Positions 54,219-62,910 of a stretch of DNA of 64,000 nucleotides are shown piece by piece (the first letter of the stretch is position 1; the number at the start of each line of letters is the position of its first letter). The stretch is from Rhizobium viscosum (GTDB taxonomy: Bacteria; Pseudomonadota; Alphaproteobacteria; Rhizobiales; Rhizobiaceae). The notes beneath the pieces were generated by a model. The model did not search any database. It was not told the DNA's origin and worked only from the letters and a program-made list of their open reading frames with translations. The DNA lies in contig NZ_JADBEC010000001.1 in the NCBI RefSeq assembly GCF_014873945.1, positions 186,001 to 250,000 of the forward strand, given 5' to 3'. The position numbers and the translations under genes were made by a program.

Positions 54219-54833
54219 ATGTCTTCCATTCTTCTTCTGACGTCCAGCCCGCGTTCGGAGTCCCTTTCCACGTCGATCGCTGTTGAACTCGCCGATAAGC
54301 TCAAGGCTCAGAACCCCGGCAGCGTCGTCGTTCGCCGCGACCTTGCTGCAAATCCGCTGCCGCACATTGACGATCTCTTCACCGCCGCCATCCGCAAGCC
54401 GCCGGAAGCCCGCACGGCTGAGGAAGCTGTTGCCGTCAAGACTTCCGACGAGCTCGTCAACGAACTGCTCGCAGCCGACAGCATCGTCATCGGCACCGGC
54501 CTCATCAACTTCAATATCTATTCTTCGCTGAAGACCTGGATCGATAATGTGGCCCGTGCCGGCCTGACCTTCAAGTATACCGAAAGCGGCCCGGTTGGCC
54601 TCGCCACCGGCAAGAAGGTCTATGTCGTTCTCGCTTCGGGCGGCGTCTATTCCCAGGGTCCGGCTGCCGGCATGAACCATGCCGTCCCGTATCTGAAGTC
54701 GGTTCTTGGTTTCCTCGGCATTACCGACATTGAAACCATCTATGTCGAAGGCCTCGCCTTCGGCCCGGAAGCTGCCGAAAAGGCCATCGGCGCTGCCAAA
54801 TCGCGGGTCGAAGAGCTTGCTCTTGCTGCCTAA
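54219..54833 (+). CDS. azoR: FMN-dependent NADH-azoreductase
   Basis: This 204-residue flavodoxin-fold enzyme of the AzoR family reduces quinones and azo compounds with NADH. The N-terminus ILLLTSSPRSESLSTSIAVE is the FMN phosphate loop. The central GTGLINFNIYSSLKTWIDNV and the later LASGGVYSQGPAAGMNH contact the flavin. The ATG at 54219 follows GAGAGGAAATTC. It is a single-gene unit with a strong terminator and is likely controlled by the divergent LysR protein. Confidence 0.93.
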   Translation: MSSILLLTSSPRSESLSTSIAVELADKLKAQNPGSVVVRRDLAANPLPHIDDLFTAAIRKPPEARTAEEAVAVKTSDELVNELLAADSIVIGTGLINFNIYSSLKTWIDNVARAGLTFKYTESGPVGLATGKKVYVVLASGGVYSQGPAAGMNHAVPYLKSVLGFLGITDIETIYVEGLAFGPEAAEKAIGAAKSRVEELALAA

Positions 54834-54860
54834 GCTGTAAATTCAAAAGTTCCACTCGAG

Positions 54861-54889
54861 GGGCCGGCGCAAGCCGGCCCTTTCATTTT
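54861..54889 (+). terminator. Terminator after azoR
   Basis: The GGGCCGGC-GCAA-GCCGGCCC stem (54861-54880) has a stable GCAA tetraloop and is followed by TTTCATTTT. It lies 27 bases after azoR and just touches the end of the convergent TetR gene. Confidence 0.88.
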
Positions 54890-55461
54890 GCCGAAAAACC
54901 ACCGACGAAGGACCGGACTGTTTCCAGGATTTCTTCAGAGAGTTTTTCGTCGTCGGCAATGCGTGCAAGGCCGACCGCACCCATCATCAGGCACGAGACG
55001 ATGATTGCCTTGCGGCGTGCTTCAGCCTCGTCGGCCGCGTTCATGCGGCCTGTCATGTTTGCGAGATTCGTCTTCAGCTGTTCGGTGGCAAGCGAGCGGC
55101 ATTTCTCGCCGCTGCGGGCAAGATCGGCGGTCAGCGCGGCAAAAGGGCAGCCGCCGCTTACGTCATCGCGATGGACCTCACTCAGGTAATTGGCGGAATA
55201 TTCCGCCATCGGAATATCTGCCGGCGCCCTGCCCTCTGAGCGCACTTTCGCTTCCCAGGACCCGAAAGCCAGCTTCATGGCTTCCGCCACCATGTCATCG
55301 CGTGATGCAAAATGCTTGTAGAAGCCGCCGACCGTCAGTCCGGCCTCCTTCATCAGTTCGGCGACGCCGATACCCTCGAGTCCCTTTTCCCGCAGACGCC
55401 TGGAAGCAATTTCGACGATCCTGTCGTGCGTCTTCTGCTTTTCGAGCTGTGAATGGCCCAT
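54883..55461 (-). CDS. TetR-family regulator
   Basis: The 192-residue TetR-family repressor has the helix-turn-helix GIGVAELMKEAGLTVGGFYK with the conserved end HFASRDDMVAEA. A C-terminal ligand domain (VSGGCPFAALTADLARSGEK) resembles the YxaF/LmrA group. The ATG at 55461 follows CGGGAGATTTTCA. It is divergent from an SDR gene at 55569. Two near-palindromes at 55497-55535 lie between them and are the likely binding sites for control of both genes. Confidence 0.92.
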   Translation of the reverse strand: MGHSQLEKQKTHDRIVEIASRRLREKGLEGIGVAELMKEAGLTVGGFYKHFASRDDMVAEAMKLAFGSWEAKVRSEGRAPADIPMAEYSANYLSEVHRDDVSGGCPFAALTADLARSGEKCRSLATEQLKTNLANMTGRMNAADEAEARRKAIIVSCLMMGAVGLARIADDEKLSEEILETVRSFVGGFSAK

Positions 55462-55496
55462 TGAAAATCTCCCGATAGACCGGCTTGACATATGTG

Positions 55497-55535
55497 GATT
55501 ACGATCATAATCTTTGTGGATATCGATCATAATCC
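55497..55535. promoter_or_regulatory. Paired TetR operators
   Basis: Two related 16-base near-palindromes are seen: GATTACGATCATAATC (55497-55512) and GATATCGATCATAATC (55519-55534). They are 22 bases apart start to start, about two helix turns, in the divergent TetR/SDR interval. Confidence 0.65.
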
Positions 55536-55568
55536 AGATCGAGAGATTTTCCAATAGGAGCCATTCCC

Positions 55569-56345
55569 ATGCGTCTCAAGAACAAGGTCGCGCTCATTAC
55601 TGGCGGCAACAGCGGCATCGGGCTTGCCACCGCCAAGGTCTTCGTTGCCGAAGGCGCGAAGGTCATCATCACCGGCCGTAACCCGGAAACGCTCGCAGCG
55701 GCCAAGAAGGCGCTTGGCGGTGATGTGCTGGCGCTGAAGATCGACCTCACCGACGTTGCGGCTGCGGAGAAAGTCTTCGCCGAAGCTGCTTCTGATGTTG
55801 GCAAATTCGATATCGTCTTTGCCAATGCCGGCATCGGCGGCGCGACACCGCTCGGCCAGACCTCGCTGGAACAGTTCGAAAGGATCATCAACACCAACCT
55901 GACCTCGGTCTTCTTCACGGTCCAGTCCGCGCTGCCGCATCTGAATGATGGCGCTTCGGTTATTCTCAACGGTTCCGTCCACGCCGTTCTCGGCGCGCCG
56001 GGCTGGTCGGCCTACGCCGCCACGAAGGGCGCCGTGCGCTCCATGACCCGCAACCTCGCCTCCGAGCTTGCGCCACGCGGCATCCGCGTCAATCAGGTAA
56101 CGCCGGGCGGTACGCGCACGCCGATCTGGTCGCCTTATGCGCAGACGGAAGATGCGATGACGGCACTCGAAGAGAAGCTCGGGAGCATGAGCGCGCTCGG
56201 CCGCATGAGCGAGGCGGATGAGATCGCAAAGGCTGCGCTTTATCTTGCCTCTGATGATTCCAGCAATGTCACGGGTATTGAGATTACCGTCGATGGCGGC
56301 ATGACGAGCGCTCCCTCCGGCGCCAAGATCTTCCGCGCCGCCTGA
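55569..56345 (+). CDS. Short-chain dehydrogenase controlled by a TetR pair
   Basis: The 258-residue classical SDR has cofactor motif TGGNSGIGLATAKVF, NANAGIGG near residue 80, Ser in NGSVHAVLG and catalytic YAATKGAVRSMTRNLA. The C-terminal TGIEITVDGGMTS is typical. The ATG at 55569 follows AATAGGAGCCATTCCC. It is probably induced when the divergent TetR protein binds a ligand. Such TetR-SDR pairs usually deal with reactive small molecules; the substrate is not known. Confidence 0.92.
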   Translation: MRLKNKVALITGGNSGIGLATAKVFVAEGAKVIITGRNPETLAAAKKALGGDVLALKIDLTDVAAAEKVFAEAASDVGKFDIVFANAGIGGATPLGQTSLEQFERIINTNLTSVFFTVQSALPHLNDGASVILNGSVHAVLGAPGWSAYAATKGAVRSMTRNLASELAPRGIRVNQVTPGGTRTPIWSPYAQTEDAMTALEEKLGSMSALGRMSEADEIAKAALYLASDDSSNVTGIEITVDGGMTSAPSGAKIFRAA

Positions 56346-56356
56346 GCGGACCTGAT

Positions 56357-57622
56357 CTAGCTGACTTTTACGACACCGGAGCGGCCCACGACACAGTTAC
56401 GGCCGCTCTTCTTTGCCTCGTAGAGGCGGCTGTCTGCCGCCGAAAGCACAGTCGTGAAGCTGTCACCATCTTCGTCGGCGGTTGCAACACCTATGCTTAC
56501 AGATATGGGCGCGTCGTCAGGCGTCTTCACGCTGGTCACAATCGTCCAGCGAAGCCGTTCGGCGAGCAGCAATGCCTCTTCATGGCTCGTACCGGGGCAA
56601 ACGGCGACAAACTCTTCGCCGCCGAAGCGGAAGATGCGGTCGCTGGAGCGGAGCGTCGTTCCGAGCCTTGAGGCAATGGCCTTCAAAACTTCGTCGCCTT
56701 GCAGATGACCGAAGCCGTCATTGACGTCCTTGAAATGGTCGGCATCGATGATGAGAACGGTCGCGTGCTGGCCCTGCCGAAGCGCCTCGCGCACCATCAG
56801 CGGCGCCTCCAGCTCCATACGGCTGCGGTCATAGACGCCAGTCAGCATATCGCGGCCGGTGCGTTCCAGGAGATCGTTATAGCGCTCGCGGAATGTCAGA
56901 TCGCCGAAGAGATCACTAATCGAGCGGGCCGAGGCGGCAACGCCGTCCCGGCGGATACGGTATTCGTAGATGGCAAACATCAGGGAATAGAGGCAGACCG
57001 CCAGCATCTTGGCTTTCCATCCGGCCCAGAAGGCTGCCATCGGAACACCCACGAAATAGTGCAGGCCGCTGAAGAAGAGGATCTGGTCAAAGGTCAGAAC
57101 CACAAGGCCCGAGATCATGAAACGCAGCACCACGCGCCGGCGCATGAAATCGCCAAGCTTTTCGTAGAGCAGAATGATGCCCAGCGAGTCGAGGTAGAGG
57201 ATCGCCGTTCCCCACACCATCAGCCAGCCCATTTCCTTCAGGAAATCGACGTCTGCCGGATGACCAGGCGACAATTCCAACGGCTGGTGAAGCTGCAGTA
57301 CCCAGGCAATGGCGACGGTCAGGAGATTACCGAGAAACAGACCATAAATCGGCTGGCGGACGGTCGCCGCATCCTCCTGCAAGTAGAGCATGAGGATCAT
57401 CATCAGCTTGCCGGAAAAGAAGATCGAAGAACCCGGCGAGACGTTCCCGAACGGCAGGGAAACATAGAAGACCGCAGCGAGATAGGTCTCCATGAAATGC
57501 ATGACGCCGAGCGCCGTCAGGAAGACGCCCAATCCGAGGCGATGGCGAAAATGCAGGAGACTGACCATCAGCACGAAATAGCCGACGGCTTCGAAGATGA
57601 AGAGCGCGGAGTTGAAAAGCAC
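56357..57622 (-). CDS. Membrane diguanylate cyclase (GGDEF)
   Basis: The 421-residue protein has an N-terminal membrane sensor with several helices (FIFEAVGYFVLMVSLLHF to SLMFAIYEYRI) and a C-terminal GGDEF domain. The active site is FRFGGEEF, five residues after an RSSD inhibitory-site motif. It should make c-di-GMP from GTP with product feedback. A GTG at 57622 after GGAGG is the best start; another GTG at 57628 is too close to the ribosome site, and an open frame continues upstream to 57742. It is convergent with the SDR gene. Confidence 0.9.
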   Translation of the reverse strand: MLFNSALFIFEAVGYFVLMVSLLHFRHRLGLGVFLTALGVMHFMETYLAAVFYVSLPFGNVSPGSSIFFSGKLMMILMLYLQEDAATVRQPIYGLFLGNLLTVAIAWVLQLHQPLELSPGHPADVDFLKEMGWLMVWGTAILYLDSLGIILLYEKLGDFMRRRVVLRFMISGLVVLTFDQILFFSGLHYFVGVPMAAFWAGWKAKMLAVCLYSLMFAIYEYRIRRDGVAASARSISDLFGDLTFRERYNDLLERTGRDMLTGVYDRSRMELEAPLMVREALRQGQHATVLIIDADHFKDVNDGFGHLQGDEVLKAIASRLGTTLRSSDRIFRFGGEEFVAVCPGTSHEEALLLAERLRWTIVTSVKTPDDAPISVSIGVATADEDGDSFTTVLSAADSRLYEAKKSGRNCVVGRSGVVKVS

Positions 57623-57844
57623 TATCACGGTCCTCCGCCGCGCGCGAGAGCCGCAGCCGCCGCGGCGGATCTTCTGGTCAGTCGTCCGGAAAGCTCTAAC
57701 ACAAGCGGTGCCCTGCAAAACCTGCAGAGCCACCTTCACCATAATCCTTTAAGATTAGGTGAGCAAAGCAGCAGTTTCCGTCACGGAAATGCTGTCATAG
57801 TTTTGAAAAACAACGGGAAATCTCAGCCCGGACTAGGCTTGCCC

Positions 57845-58174
57845 TTAGACCTGACGAAGCTTTTCGCCATCACTGAAAAGAGAGGACCCGTGCTGATCGA
57901 TAATCTGCTGCGCCTTGCGCACCGTGCATTCGATCGCATCATCCGACGAGGAAAAAAGATCAGCGCGGATGAACTTGCGGACGAGGACGTCCTCACCGAC
58001 CTTCTTTTCGATGCGGCCGGCCAGACGATACTGGCCGCCTTCCTTCTGCGGTTCTGCGTAGATGGTGCAATCGCCATAGAGCTGGGGCTCGCCGGAAGGA
58101 CCCGCAACCGCCTCGCTCGAGGATTTGCCGCCGCCGGAGAAGACCGAAAGGATGTTTGAAAGGAACGAAGCCAT
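57845..58174 (-). CDS. HlyU-family protein
   Basis: The 109-residue protein belongs to the HlyU family (PF10115). The sign is YAEPQKEGGQYRLAGRIEKK followed by FIRADLFSSSDDAIECTVRK and a last IIDQHGSSLFSDG. Despite the name, rhizobial members of this family are of unknown role and need not be the winged-helix HlyU activator of Vibrio. The ATG at 58174 follows AAAGGCGG. It lies 36 bases after ilvA in the same direction, so the two may be co-transcribed. Confidence 0.88.
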   Translation of the reverse strand: MASFLSNILSVFSGGGKSSSEAVAGPSGEPQLYGDCTIYAEPQKEGGQYRLAGRIEKKVGEDVLVRKFIRADLFSSSDDAIECTVRKAQQIIDQHGSSLFSDGEKLRQV

Positions 58175-58210
58175 AATCCGCCTTTAGCACGCAGTGCAGT
58201 GGACGCAAAG

Positions 58211-59461
58211 TCAAATGATCAGGTTTGCGAGGATCTCGTTTTCGGTAATATCCTCAAAGCCCATGCCCGCGCTTTCGAAATTGGCGACCAGCGTCACGAA
58301 ATTCTCCGGCGCCGTCGTTTCGATGCCGATGAGGATCGAACCGAAATTGCGCGCCGATTTCTTGAGGTATTCGAAGCGGGCGATATCATCATGCGGCCCG
58401 AGAAGATTGAGGAAATCGCGGAGCGCGCCAGGGCGCTGGGCAAGGCGCAGGATGAAGTATTTCTTCAGGCCGGCGTAGCGCATGGCCCTTTCCTTGACAT
58501 CGGGCAGCCGCTCGAAATCGAAATTGCCGCCGGAGACGACGGCAACGATCGTCTTGCCCTTGATGGCCTCGCGATCCATGGCTGCGATCGCCGTCAGCGA
58601 CAGGGCGCCGGCCGGCTCCAGCACAACGCCTTCGACATTCAGCATCTCCTGGATGGTGACGCAGATGGCGTTTTCCGGCATCAGCCTGACCTGTTCGACC
58701 GAAAAGTCCTTCAGGGCCGCGAAATTCAGGTCACCGATGCGGGCGACGGCCGCGCCGTCGACGAAATTGTCGACCTTGGGAAGCGTCACCACCTGCCCGG
58801 CTTCGAGGCTGCGGCGCAAGCTCGGGGCGCCGGCAGGTTCGGTAAAGATAAAATCGGATTTCGCAACGATGCCGTCGAGATAACCGGTGATGCCGGCGGC
58901 AAGGCCACCGCCGCCGACCGGCAGGACAACCATGTCGGGCACCGTGCCTTCGGGAAGCTGCTGCATGATTTCTGCAGCAACGGTCGCCTGGCCCTCGATG
59001 ATATCGACATGATCGAAAGGCGGCACCATGACGCCGCCGATCGCTTCGACGTGATCGCGGGCCGCCTGATAGCACTGGTCGAAGAAATCCCCGATGAGCT
59101 CGATGGTGATGAAGCCGGCGCCGAACATGCGGGTCTTGTCGATCTTCTGCTGCGGCGTGGTGACCGGCATGAAAACGACACCCGGGACGCCGAAATGGCG
59201 GCAGACGAAAGCAAAGCCCTGCGCGTGATTGCCGGCCGACGCGCAGACGAAAGTCTTGCCGCCCGCACCTTCGGCAATCGCCTTGCGGAAGAAATTGAAC
59301 GCGCCGCGGATCTTGTAGGAGCGAACAGGCGAAAGATCCTCGCGCTTCAGCCAGATATCGGCGCCATAGCGGGCGGAAAGGTGATCATTGAGCTGCAGCG
59401 GCGTGGCGGGGAAAAGGCTGCGCATTGCCTCTTCGGCGCCTTCGACATCGTGTCTTGTCAC
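58211..59461 (-). CDS. ilvA: Threonine ammonia-lyase
   Basis: This PLP enzyme deaminates threonine to 2-oxobutyrate, the first step of isoleucine synthesis. The 416-residue form has one C-terminal ACT-like domain (LRLAQRPGALRDFLNLLGPH). The PLP lysine is Lys50 in SPVRSYKIRGAF, and the phosphate loop is VVLPVGGGGLAAGI. The start is uncertain: I chose a GTG at 59461 because it gives the usual distance to EAMRSLFPATPLQ. A TTG at 59521 or so and an ATG at 59425 are alternatives. Confidence 0.92.
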   Translation of the reverse strand: MTRHDVEGAEEAMRSLFPATPLQLNDHLSARYGADIWLKREDLSPVRSYKIRGAFNFFRKAIAEGAGGKTFVCASAGNHAQGFAFVCRHFGVPGVVFMPVTTPQQKIDKTRMFGAGFITIELIGDFFDQCYQAARDHVEAIGGVMVPPFDHVDIIEGQATVAAEIMQQLPEGTVPDMVVLPVGGGGLAAGITGYLDGIVAKSDFIFTEPAGAPSLRRSLEAGQVVTLPKVDNFVDGAAVARIGDLNFAALKDFSVEQVRLMPENAICVTIQEMLNVEGVVLEPAGALSLTAIAAMDREAIKGKTIVAVVSGGNFDFERLPDVKERAMRYAGLKKYFILRLAQRPGALRDFLNLLGPHDDIARFEYLKKSARNFGSILIGIETTAPENFVTLVANFESAGMGFEDITENEILANLII

Positions 59462-59656
59462 GGGCGTTCGTCCATTTTCAAATATCCAGACGTCGCTATG
59501 ACACAAGCCGCGTGTGGAAAGAAGCCCGTTTGCGCCATTTGCGGTTCGCTCGATGAAAGGCTTCTTTAAGCGCGTCTTCAGATTGCGTCCAAGACCCAGG
59601 TCACGTGGAGAGCTTTTAACTTGATGTCGCGCAGCAATTGCTAATATGACGGCAAG

Positions 59657-60034
59657 ATGACACCCAAGATCACAAAGCCGCTGGCGTGGCTTCTTTTCGC
59701 CTTCATCCTGTTCGTCACAGTTTCGCCGATCGAATTGCGACCCCACACGATCGAAACACCTGACATCGACCGTGCCGCGGCTTACCTGACAGCAGGGCTG
59801 GCTTTTGCTGTTGCTTATCCGAAACAATGGAAAACGGTCGCCGTGCTGCTGATCTTCGGTGCGTTCGCCATCGAATATCTGCAGTACCTGTCGCCGACGC
59901 GGCATGCGCGCCTTCACGATGCAGGCGTCAAGGCCGCAGGCGCAGCAATCGGCCTGGTCGCCGGCTGGGCCTTCAACAAATGGCGGGAGGCAAGAACCGC
60001 GGCGAACGCCGCCGCAGAATTTGCCAGACGCTGA
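59657..60034 (+). CDS. VanZ-like membrane protein
   Basis: The 125-residue protein has about three membrane helices (PLAWLLFAFILFVTVSPIEL, AAYLTAGLAFAVAYP, VAVLLIFGAFAIEYLQYL). The loop SPTRHARLHDAGVKAAGA is characteristic of VanZ-like proteins. Their role outside teicoplanin resistance is unknown. The ATG at 59657 follows ACGGCAAG. It is convergent with a 43-codon gene on the other strand. Confidence 0.8.
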   Translation: MTPKITKPLAWLLFAFILFVTVSPIELRPHTIETPDIDRAAAYLTAGLAFAVAYPKQWKTVAVLLIFGAFAIEYLQYLSPTRHARLHDAGVKAAGAAIGLVAGWAFNKWREARTAANAAAEFARR

Positions 60035-60049
60035 CCGTAAACAGGGACG

Positions 60050-60181
60050 TTAAAGTCCGCGCAGTTGCAAGGCCCAGAAGAACAACGGCACCGCTGCCAG
60101 TGCCGTTCCCAATAGCAGGAGGGCACTCATCTTGAAAAGTCTGATGCGACGCGTCCTTGCACCATTCCAGTCGTAAACCAT
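60050..60181 (-). CDS. Very small predicted membrane protein (43 aa)
   Basis: An ATG at 60181 follows GGGAGTAAGGCG, a good ribosome site. The 43-residue protein has a basic start (ARTRRIRLFK) and one membrane helix (ALLLLGTALAAVPLFFWAL) near its end. It is convergent with the VanZ-like gene, 15 bases apart. No family was recognised. Length, topology and ribosome site support a real gene. Confidence 0.6.
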   Translation of the reverse strand: MVYDWNGARTRRIRLFKMSALLLLGTALAAVPLFFWALQLRGL

Positions 60182-60605
60182 CGCCTTACTCCCACTAAGA
60201 CAATACTTACTCAACCGCACAGTGCCTACATTTTTTGCACCGTTGAGGCCATAGACAAGCGCTGCCTATGGTTTATTCACATTATACAAGCATATTCGAA
60301 CGGATTTATAAAGATGGCGCGAGTGACGGGGATCGAACCCACGGGAGCATCCCAGAAAGATTCTCGCTTCTGTCACAACTCTACCTCTTAAGTCAGCGCT
60401 CAGTATCAAGCTGCTGCGGGCACTTCGATCGCGCCGCCCCCGCTTCAGGATACCTTGAAAGCATACTCCCGAGTATCAAACGGACACTCACGTTCACCGG
60501 CGGTACAAACGCCGAGCGGCAACCACGGATATCTCGCTGCGCCAATCCACTGCTTTCTTGTCGCGGTGTTGCGGGGATCTGGCCAACTATCGAGAGATAT
60601 GGAAT
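60182..60605. other. Intergenic region with a decayed tRNA-like sequence
   Basis: The 424 bases between the 43-aa gene and the adenylate cyclase gene hold the tRNA-like remnant at 60315-60400. The left part (60200-60310) is rich in A and T. No gene is supported; an open frame on the + strand runs through the tRNA-like part antisense and is not credible. Confidence 0.55.
60315..60400 (-). pseudogene. Decayed tRNA-like sequence (3' end recognisable)
   Basis: Read leftward, the last bases GTGGGTTCGATCCCCGTCA and CTCGCGCCA look like a T arm, acceptor 3' half and encoded CCA. The upstream part contains ACTTAAGAGGTAGAG but does not fold as a cloverleaf, and the T stem has two wobble pairs. Of 27 bases at the 3' end, 24 equal the tRNA-Leu fragment at 62744. 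It may be an old attachment-site scar. Confidence 0.5.
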
Positions 60606-62390
60606 TCAGCCAAGGTTCCTGCGTTTCTCCAGGTCGTTGGCCGTTGAGACGATCTCGCCGGCACCCGCCTTGATCAGCCCCTCGCGGATATGCTGCGTAT
60701 CGGATTCTTGGGTATAGTGCAGCGTGGCGAGGAACGGCTCGATGCCGAAGTCGGGCGCAAGCGCTTTGACCTGCTTCATATGTGCGGATGCGGCAATATC
60801 GTCGCCGAGGCAGCCATAGCAGGCCGCGACGAAAGCGTGCTGGACGTGGTCCATGGCGGAAAGATGCATGAAGGCCTCGATCGCCTCGCCATATTGCCGG
60901 GCGGTGAAATGGGCTTTTCCGAGGTGACTCCAAAAACGGGCCGGATGATGCGGGTTGAGCCGCATGGCCTTGCGGATCCATTCGACTCCTTCTTCGGGGC
61001 GGCCGAGCCAGGTCAGCAACTCACCCTGCTGAACCACCACCAGGTCGTAATTGGGGTTGAGCGAGAGAGCACGCTCCTGATGATAGCGTGCCGTCGTCAA
61101 CTGATTGTTGTTGACATTGACCGCGGCGAGAATGCGATGCACGTCGGCGTCGTTGTCGTCGAGCGCAAGCGCCCGCTCCAGCTCGGAATTGACTTGCGCC
61201 CAGACCGCATCCTTGTCACTGCACCAGCAGTTCACCCAGGCCTGCCCGAGGATGCAAGCCCGCCAGGCATGGGCATGCGCATAGCCTGGGTCGAGTTCGA
61301 TGGCCCTGTCGATCAGCGCCTGGGCTTGCGCGTTGTCCGAGACGCTGCTTCTATGGTGCAGCACCTTGGCCGCGAGCGCACATTCGTAGGCGGCCATGTT
61401 TGCCGGCTTCGTGCGGGCGAGTTGGTCACGCTGGGCCGCCTCGACGCGCCCGGGAAGCGTGGCGGCGATCGCGGCCGTCACCTCGTCCTGGATGGCGAAA
61501 ATGTCATCGAGTTTGCGGTCGTATTTGTCCGCCCAGACATGGGCATCGTTGACCGCATCGATCAACTGGACCGTGACGCGCACCCTGTCGCCGATTTTCC
61601 GTACACTGCCTTCGACCAGGTATTGGGCGCCGAGCTTCTCGGCCACCTCGCGCACATTGACGGGTTGGCTCTTGTAGACGAAGCTGGAGTTGCGTGAGAT
61701 GACGAAGAGCTCGTGGCGGCGCGACAGTTCGGTGAGGATATCCTCGGTCAGGCCATCGGCAAAGAACTCCTGCTCGGGATCGCCGCTCATGTTGTTGAAG
61801 GGAAGAACGACGATCGTGGGTTTGGAAGCGGTCCGCTTGCCGTCTGCGGCATTCGCCGCGGGCGCGAGGACGGTGTCGTCGAACCCGACCCGGTAAAGGT
61901 GAACCGGACGACTGATATTCTTCAGTGCCTTCTCGCCAAGGTCCTCGATGGCCACTTCGAGTCGGTCGGCAATCTGCGTCGCCACCGCGGCCGTGACGCA
62001 GATGCCTCCGACGTCGGCCAGTTGTTCGACGCGCGCGGCAATGTTCACACCATCGCCGAAAATGTCATCGTCGTCGAAAATGATATCGCCGACATTGATG
62101 CCGATCCGGAATTCGATCCGTCGATCCTGCGGCACGTCGGAATTGCGCCGCTTCATGCGCTGCTGGACTTCCACGGCGCATCTCACAGCGTCGGTCACGC
62201 TCTGGAATTCGACCAGCATGCCGTCGCCCGTCGTCTTGATGATGCGGCCCTCGTTCTTGGCGATGGCAGGGTCGATCAACTCTATCCGGTGCGTTCTGAG
62301 CCGGGCGAGCGTGCCGGCTTCGTCCGCCTCCATCAGTCGGCTATAGCCTGCCATGTCGGCCGCTAGGACTGCTGCTAGTCTTTGTTTCAT
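60606..62390 (-). CDS. Class III adenylate cyclase with TolB-like and TPR regions
   Basis: The 594-residue protein has three parts. Residues 1-165 form a class III cyclase catalytic domain (AVLAADMAGYSRLMEADEAG, IKTTGDGMLVEF, then DDDIFGDGVNIAARVEQLAD). Residues 190-310 form a TolB/FlgO-like part (IVVLPFNNMSGDPEQEFFAD, SRNSSFVYK). The rest is TPR-like (AIELDPGYAHAHAWRA, ALSLNPNYDLVVVQQGEL). Rhizobia carry many such cyclases; they make cAMP in response to unknown signals. It stands alone between two tRNA-like fragments, both on the same strand, so it may have come in with an integrated element. Confidence 0.9.
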   Translation of the reverse strand: MKQRLAAVLAADMAGYSRLMEADEAGTLARLRTHRIELIDPAIAKNEGRIIKTTGDGMLVEFQSVTDAVRCAVEVQQRMKRRNSDVPQDRRIEFRIGINVGDIIFDDDDIFGDGVNIAARVEQLADVGGICVTAAVATQIADRLEVAIEDLGEKALKNISRPVHLYRVGFDDTVLAPAANAADGKRTASKPTIVVLPFNNMSGDPEQEFFADGLTEDILTELSRRHELFVISRNSSFVYKSQPVNVREVAEKLGAQYLVEGSVRKIGDRVRVTVQLIDAVNDAHVWADKYDRKLDDIFAIQDEVTAAIAATLPGRVEAAQRDQLARTKPANMAAYECALAAKVLHHRSSVSDNAQAQALIDRAIELDPGYAHAHAWRACILGQAWVNCWCSDKDAVWAQVNSELERALALDDNDADVHRILAAVNVNNNQLTTARYHQERALSLNPNYDLVVVQQGELLTWLGRPEEGVEWIRKAMRLNPHHPARFWSHLGKAHFTARQYGEAIEAFMHLSAMDHVQHAFVAACYGCLGDDIAASAHMKQVKALAPDFGIEPFLATLHYTQESDTQHIREGLIKAGAGEIVSTANDLEKRRNLG

Positions 62391-62910
62391 CGACTTGCCA
62401 CAAACGATTCGCCATGACCGGACTGGAATTGGCGACCTCGGCCTATTCTACCTCAGGCCGTTGCGATCGCCTATCTAAATTAGCGTCCACTGATTATACG
62501 AGGCGGGCAAAGCAGCCAGCGCTTTGACATCCGTGAACATAGATGAGGCTTATACTTTCTTTGCAAAATCGACCATGTCTGCAAGGCAACAAGCAGTCCG
62601 GGAGTTTGCTAAAAATCCATCCAACAACGTTATGGCCTGTTTGGCCTAGTCTCCGCGTCCGCGCCCCGACTGCCCCTCCCCCAGGAAATATCGGGATTTC
62701 TGTTCGAGGGAGGATAAGCTGTTTTTCAAACGATAATTCAATGTGGTGCGAGCGACGGGGATCGAACCCGTATAGCCTAAGGCCGAGAGATTTTAAGTCC
62801 CTTGCGCAAAAGTTAATCACATTGATTTTAAATGATATTATCTACATTACTCTGTGTATGTGTTCAAATATGTGTACAAATCAGGCTGAATTTGAACGGC
62901 AAACACATCG
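62391..62910. other. Intergenic region with tRNA-Leu fragment; probable island edge
   Basis: The 520 bases lie between the adenylate cyclase gene and the first gene of the putative integrative element. The tRNA-Leu fragment at 62744-62807 is the main content. DNA to its right is visibly richer in A and T up to about 62890. No gene is supported here. Confidence 0.55.
62744..62807 (-). other. tRNA-Leu(UAA) 3' fragment, probable attachment site
   Basis: Read leftward, 64 bases match the 3' part of a tRNA-Leu. They run from GCGCAAGGGACTTAAAA (anticodon loop CTTAAAA, anticodon TAA) through a long variable arm and a perfect T arm (ACGGGTTCGATCCCCGT) to the acceptor end and encoded CCA. The 5' half (acceptor, D arm) is missing and replaced by unrelated A+T-rich sequence. 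Such 3' fragments mark the far end of elements integrated into tRNA genes. The orientation puts the element on the right and predicts an intact tRNA-Leu beyond the window. Confidence 0.75.

Noticed and set aside
60268..60717. 149-codon open frame on the + strand
   Set aside because: It reads antisense through the tRNA-like remnant and the end of the adenylate cyclase gene; such frames over tRNA genes are common artefacts.
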